Part shown: in pieces, positions 58,691-64,000 of the stretch
Position numbering within the stretch: the stretch's first letter is position 1
Layout: every line of letters begins with the position of its first letter
Source: Sclerodactyla briareus
Lineage: Eukaryota > Echinodermata > Holothuroidea > Dendrochirotida > Sclerodactylidae
NCBI GenBank assembly: GCA_026419785.1
Contig: JAODTK010003265.1
Coordinates: forward strand, 107,143-171,142
Direction of reading: 5' to 3'
Length of the DNA: 64,000 nucleotides
Translations under genes and position numbers: made by a program
Notes under the pieces: model-generated
The model's database searches: none
The model's input: only the letters and a program-made list of their open reading frames with translations
What the model was told of the DNA's origin: nothing

Positions 58691-58960
58691 CCAAAATCGA
58701 ATATTTTGGCCAACTTTTAGCTATTTACACGATACAACCTCACGGATAAATCCGCTCATACTTAGTATCGTGCATTCCCCAAATGATTATAATTCTATCT
58801 ATAACACACCACACCTGCACGCACACCACCGCCATAGTGAACTAAGTCTCCTCCTGATTTCATTCAAACGAGCAAAAATTGATATTTTACCAACCTTTAG
58901 CTTGTTACACAATACTTGACCCACCTGGAATATGAAGCAGCTCAACTAGTAAGGTGCTTC
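58691..58960 (+). repeat. two partial satellite-related units
   Basis: aatattttggccaacttttagct and ttgatattttaccaaccttt blocks are each followed by 'tacacgataca' / 'acacaatacttgacccacctgg' and a 'ctcatacttagtat' / 'agctcaactagtaagg' block. This is the segment of the 315 bp unit that lacks the AGGTCA run. Confidence 0.6.
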
Positions 58961-61600
58961 CCCATAATGGTTTTAAATTATACATATATAATTATTTCCC
59001 ACACAAAAAAGCATGTAAAGTGAGGGAGCGGTTTTTTTATTTACGCAATATATTTCAATCATGTTCACTTGCAAGTGTGTGTGTGCAATGTTGACAAAAT
59101 CCACCGGGGACTTGATTTTGATAAGTCACAGTTTCATCACAAGACCATGCGTAAACCAGATGAACTAATATGATTTCATGCCGTACTAAGATACAAAATT
59201 TCTCCTTAATCTACCCGAGAATTTATCACATCCACAAATTTACCCGCAGTGACCTTGACTCTCTCAGAAATGAAAACCGGCCTTAATCCACCATTTCGGG
59301 GAATCATGTGAAATGAGCATTGTTACCAACCTGTCCCCGTCTGCTGAAGCTGCATTCCCACAGCTCCTACATAACTCATAGTGTCTAGAACCACCCTATG
59401 ATTGCTCCTACAGTTTAGGAGGAACTTGGCACGCACACCACACCTTATAACCAAACAACCAGTGCTCATGTTTCTTCGAACAGGCAGACAAAAAAAACTT
59501 TCCAATAAAGAAAGGGCTGCAATCACTGGAGTCTCGAACACACTTCCATGTGTTGCAGTTTGATGTTGCACAGAGTTAAAGTGACCAGAAGCGGATGTGT
59601 ACATAGTGCCACTCACTTGAAACCGTCTGTGGCCATATAATCTGCTGCAATAAAAATCACATGAAAACTATACCTACCTAATTATCAGAGATATTAAATT
59701 TGCTCTTTCGGATAGTGATATGGAGCCAGAAAATTGCCATAGACAATGCCACTTCTAAATGTACACTCTGCATCCTCTGAACCTGCAACTTTTCAATCAA
59801 AAACCAAATATAAATTATGATTCGAAAATTAAAGTTGTAAAATATCGAGCCTGCGGCGATGCATATCGAACATTGAAAAGAATAGAGAATGGAGCTGAGT
59901 GCTCTCTTTCACTTCCTTTTTATGGGAGCTCTTTTCATCATTGGTCATCACCTCAACTCCCTGTGAATCATTCCTTTAATTTACATACAAACATTACTAT
60001 CCACTATCTCACTATTCATCATTATCCACCTGATAAAATGAGCTGACGCATATCGATCAAGAGATATTGAAGTGGCTGTGCCGAGGCAAATGTTCCGGGG
60101 AGGAAGCATTTTGCACCCTCCAATGAATCCAACATCGCCTGCGGAAACTTCGCCTTATCATTCACATTGATTTACCATGTACCAGAAAAGTGGAATAACC
60201 CACTGCCAGTTACGATGACGAATCTGAAGCACAGGTTAAAAATCCTAACGGACACTGGCATACAGGTTGAGATGAAGGCTAGGCTATAAATTCTTTCCAA
60301 AACAATTTTGGGTTTTCCAGGTTGTGGTAATGATGAAACTTTCGTATAGGTACCACTTCATTTGATTCGTTCCGTAAATTCTCATCCGATATATTAATCA
60401 TGCTGACTTATATTGCGAACAAATTCTTTGTAACTATAGTAAACTTTTCAGGCTGTATCTGTGATCTCTCATTGATTATGTGACCGTGAAATACATTAGA
60501 GGTGTGAGCTATGAAATTATGTAATTATTCTCCTGATTTAGGCATGGGCATCCGGAAGTACGTGAAAACGCTTACGCTACTTTCTGTCAGCGCATGTGCG
60601 TATTATTTTGTTGTCTTGTGTGATCGTAAAATCAGTTCTGTATGTGAAAAGAGAGACTCAGACATACAGCTTGCTGTCCGGAGGAAGCGCGTTTGTCCGC
60701 TATCGGGTCAAGTGCCTGTCCTTGGGTAATTCAGACTTGCAAGGGTGAGAGGGTGTGATAAAAGCGGAGCTGGATTCCTTGTGGATCCTCCTGGCGTCCC
60801 CTAGCAATGAATGTTGAGTTTGGCGTTCATCCATAGTGTATTGCATGATACACATAAGCGTTGCAGAACCTGGGCTCCTCTGACAATGAAGAGCAGTCGC
60901 GTGCATCTGGGGCAGAGCTCATGGGAGAGTGGTTCACACGGTATATAACCTGAGACTCAGAACTTGTAAACACTCGCTGACGGTGTCATACACTCTACCC
61001 CACCATCCTACTTCCAGAGGCAGTCGAGAGCATTGGAATCAACATTCTGGACATTTATGAACCGCAACCCACCCCTCGCGGGTGCGGGGACAAGCAAAAC
61101 CGGCGACAATGTTCCAACAAAAGCCCTCTTCTGGGTGTGCACGACCCACACACCACAGGTCGTGGTTTTCCCCAAGTATCTCTCACATTAATGTCGAGAG
61201 GCGGCCAGCGCCTCAGGACGCACCGTGCAGGACATGCTCTCTGATGAGCTCGAGGATTGCATTTTTCTCGACGCTTCCGTCTGGAGCTAGCTGGGTCCTA
61301 TAATCAAGGGGAATAATCGTTGACGAAATAAGAATAACAATGTCTATCGCCTTCTAGACAGTTCGTTGCCTTGAGCATTTTTCTTTATGTTTATTTTTTG
61401 TGGTGTGTGTGTGTGAACTGCCGCCATGCTTTCAAATCAAGAGCCTATAGTATCCCACTGCAGAAAGTTGCCCTACTACTACTGATGGTCATGGCCTGAA
61501 ACATTACTTGGTCATCATCGAACCTCTATCATAATGTCACCAGGGTCACACGGACGGCACGTGCGTCTCCTCGTTCACCGAGATAGAATAGTCTCTTTTA
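58961..61600. other. non-coding stretch with a possible old LINE tail
   Basis: At about 60165-60290 (plus) YHVPEKWNN, then PVTMTNLKHRLKIL resembles the C-terminal W-N-x-L-P motif region of non-LTR reverse transcriptases, but upstream RT blocks were not found. Nothing else is recognised; a short GT run lies near 61400. Confidence 0.35.
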
Positions 61601-61609
61601 CCTCCATTC

Positions 61610-61965
61610 ATCTGCAACTCTCTGGAGACCCTCATTTTGCGCCTGATGAATGTACAGGTTATGATTTGGAAAAATTCATGACTAAGGTGGACATATTCAA
61701 GAAGTTTCTTACGACACCTCAAATTTACTGTCATCCTAAAATTATGCAAATTAGATTTTCACACGCTGGAATCTAATGCACTATTCAGTTCATCTACCTA
61801 ATCTCCCGTACCTGTGCCGAACCACATCACCATTGCTCCTATTGCCTGTCCATAATCTTGCTCAATCTCCATAAAGGGCAATCCACAATTGGTTTTTACT
61901 TTGGTACCCAAATCTAATCCTGTACTCCACATAACAAGATCCAAGTCACGTAGCTCCACCCTCAT
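61610..61965 (-). repeat. third, partial copy of the inverted-repeat family
   Basis: In the same orientation as 58135-58690: attatgcaaattagattttc, then gctggaatctaatgca, tgtgccgaaccacatcaccat, cataatcttgctcaat, and ggtacccaaatctaatcc. Confidence 0.6.
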
Positions 61966-63360
61966 TCCTATTGTCACATGTGATGGTGTTATTTTGTCTG
62001 ACGGTATCCCTAGGTTTCTTCTCGAAAATTCCCGAACACTTTCTGCATGATTGAGTGATCACAAAATGTGTAAGTGAAAGGCAAGGGGGACGACCAGTGG
62101 TAGCACCCTGAAAGTGAAATGTTCCCCCACTTTTCCAGGAAGTGAAATTATACATATAAAAAAATTTTATTGGTATATGCCTGTATCTTACTATCTATCT
62201 AGCATACAACTATTGCCTTTTTGGCCCCCAAGCAGTCTCTTTTGAGGATGTCGACAGCCTTGAACACAATGTTCATTGACCCATGGGACATGTGGAAGTT
62301 GTGACGGTTCAGGGTCTTAAAGGCATATAGGCTATCATGTGTAAAATTTCAATGTATCTCCTAAGTATATACATCAGACTTCTTGAAACTTTGTTATAAT
62401 GTTCCTTGGTTGTGCTTCTTTCAGTTTGGTTCAACACAGATTTTGGAAGCACAACATCATATGGTGACATTAGAGTTAAAACAGTAACATCTGTTGGAAT
62501 GAAGCATTGTGGTGGGACCCCAAACCGTCCCTGGAATCCTCCATGGATTTTGACGCACACATGGACCCAATTTCTTTGACCGTCCTTTCTAACTTTTCAT
62601 TCACACACATTCCTATACTTTTGTACTATATTAGTTTATATTCTTGCGCATAGTTCCTACATTTTTACATGGCTTGTACTGTTCTATACTTGATCACATT
62701 TTCATCCATTTTACATTTGCTATTTTTTTGTTTCTTTGCTTTCAAGGTTCCCGAATCGCTTAAGGCTCTTGCATTAGTGCGATATAGTTCAGTATTATTT
62801 TATGGATTAGTATATAGTGCCTGCTGATGAAAAGAAGCATTGGCCTACAGACCCAAACCATTAATTCTTCATGGTGTTTGATCAAACTGGATTGAATGTG
62901 CATTGACCTTTGAAGGCTGTCCAAAGTCCCCTATCGGTTAATTTTCCACCCAGTTTCCTGTTAGGGTAACACACATATGCAGAACGGGTGGTTGTTCACC
63001 TGTGTGATTATGTCTTAATACTAGTGCAGGTCGAATTCATCAACTCTAGTAACGCCAACGTTTGAAAAACCTCACGTATTGAAATTTGAAATGTAAAATG
63101 GTATAAATAATGCCAAGTATGATAAATTTTCCCTGTACAAGTTGAAAAACCACTGTACAATTAATGGGTGTGAAATATTCTTGTTGGCTTTGTTTAAGGC
63201 GAAGGATAAAAGTTTGTCTTCCCAGGTAACGGTAGTTTTTGTATTGTAACAGAGATGTACCTCGTGTAATCAAAAGAACATAGTAACTATATTATGTGGT
63301 GGTTATAGTGGTAACGGAGTCGAATCAGCTTAAGTTCATGCTATCGGTAATTAGTTTTAG
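61966..63360. other. non-coding stretch, nothing recognised
   Basis: AT-rich. Minus frames of 69-83 codons lack motifs. No repeat partner was found with confidence. Confidence 0.45.
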
Positions 63361-63364
63361 TTTA

Positions 63365-64000
63365 TTTAGTGAAAAAGGTCAGAGGACCAAAATCCCATGA
63401 GGGACCCGAAGGCCACACCATCCCAAAGAGAAGAAACCCAGATACCACAGAATTCACCAAATTCTTGAAAAAATAACTCAAGACTGTCTTGAAGGCATTA
63501 ACACAACTCTTAGACAGACAACAATCTCAGGTAGGCTATTCACTCCTGAAATAACTTGGTGAGAGAGAAAATTTCCAAGGTCCAATCTCACGGGGTTTAA
63601 ACACAAAGCTTGAGGCAATTACCCCTTTGGTGTTAACTTTGGAAAACTCAAAGAATTAATGGAAGGAAAGGCCTCGAAACCATGAACAATTTTGAAAACC
63701 TGAATCAAATCACCACAATTTGCCTCAGTTTCCATCAAATTTAGCCCGATACGCCTAATCTCTCCTCGTAAGGTTAATCTCTAGAGATTGAATTATCTAG
63801 TGGCCCTCCACGGAACGTTTCGACTACCTTTGTCCTTTCGGAGAATCTGGTTTCCATCCTGTGGACCAGAATACTACTCCAGGTGAGGTCTCCACCATCT
63901 GCTCAACAAACCTGACAACAATACTTTATCAAGATCTGAAGTGACATCTATCAGCCAGATCCAGTGTACTACCTTTCCTCCTCGCAGCTTCAGCCACTGC
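63365..64000 (-). mobile_element. CR1/L2-like LINE, 3' end of reverse transcriptase, runs off the window
   Basis: Reading leftward from the right edge, broken frames give a T-R-R-D-x-A-Y-R segment, then CGDLIQVFKIVHGFEAF near 63650-63715. This matches the R-G-D-L-I-x-x-F-K-I-x-x-G block near the C-terminus of CR1/L2-type reverse transcriptases. An R-x-x-L-G-N-F-L-S-H-Q segment, V-N-S-L-P-E-I-V and V-L-M-P-S-R-Q-S follow, matching the family's final N-S-L-P block. The 5' part lies beyond 64000. Confidence 0.65.

Overview
The window is eukaryotic, metazoan nuclear DNA. It is intron-rich, AT-leaning and packed with dispersed repeats, and it shows no bacterial-type gene packing. The transposon mix (a DIRS-like tyrosine-recombinase retroelement, CR1/L2-like LINEs, a piggyBac remnant, a foldback element) and the divergence of its one recognisable gene from the human protein suggest an invertebrate, perhaps a marine deuterostome. 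The species cannot be fixed from the sequence alone.

The backbone is a single plus-strand gene, an orthologue of CWF19L2 (CwfJ/Cwf19 family, a spliceosome and intron-lariat-associated factor). None of the long ORFs shows it. It is visible only as short exons scattered over about 46 kb. I find 13 exons between 9770 and 55502 that align in order with the family: the Lys/Glu-rich N-terminus, the EWVE block, the R-D-x-W-M block, the PYWKDGG block, an Arg/Ser/Glu-rich middle, the E-K-M-G block, the LDDMF-to-HLIV segment, the HIT-like CwfJ core, and the C-terminus with FSVDFGL, DIEPRRWR and FAEWWKPFDWTK. Exon 1 was not found. Many exons carry one-base frame breaks although their splice sites and phases fit. 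Uncorrected long-read error is the simplest explanation; a decaying copy is the alternative.

Layout: 1-9.7 kb is the upstream region, with a local duplication, poly-G tracts, a G-rich minisatellite and a 1.04 kb foldback element whose arms are themselves tandem repeats. From 9.8 to 26.5 kb are exons 2-9, separated by introns holding arrays of a ~315 bp satellite rich in AGGTCA half-sites and an inverted pair of SINE-like elements. From 26.5 to 35.5 kb are a long intron with a ~210 bp poly-C tract, exon 10 at 33.5 kb behind a tRNA-like SINE, and exon 11. From 35.8 to 38.5 kb are a TCTA/TCTG microsatellite, another satellite array and exon 12. From 38.5 to 48 kb is an intron loaded with a DIRS-like element, a 49 bp tandem repeat, a CR1/L2-like LINE that lacks its RT, and a piggyBac remnant with TTAA ends. 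Exon 13 lies at 48.1 kb. From 48.2 to 55.2 kb is the last intron, with a ~120 bp AT-rich tandem array abutting a sharply bounded ~3.1 kb GC/CpG-rich island of unknown identity. Exon 14 lies at 55.2 kb and is flanked by a ~560 bp inverted repeat. The remainder to 64 kb is repeat-derived and ends in the 3' part of another LINE RT.

Most entries are single features of one gene or its intron cargo, so no operon-like cooperation is claimed. The most unusual material is the AGGTCA-rich satellite family, the tandem-repeat foldback element, the GC island with its neighbouring AT array, and the excess of long G/C homopolymers.
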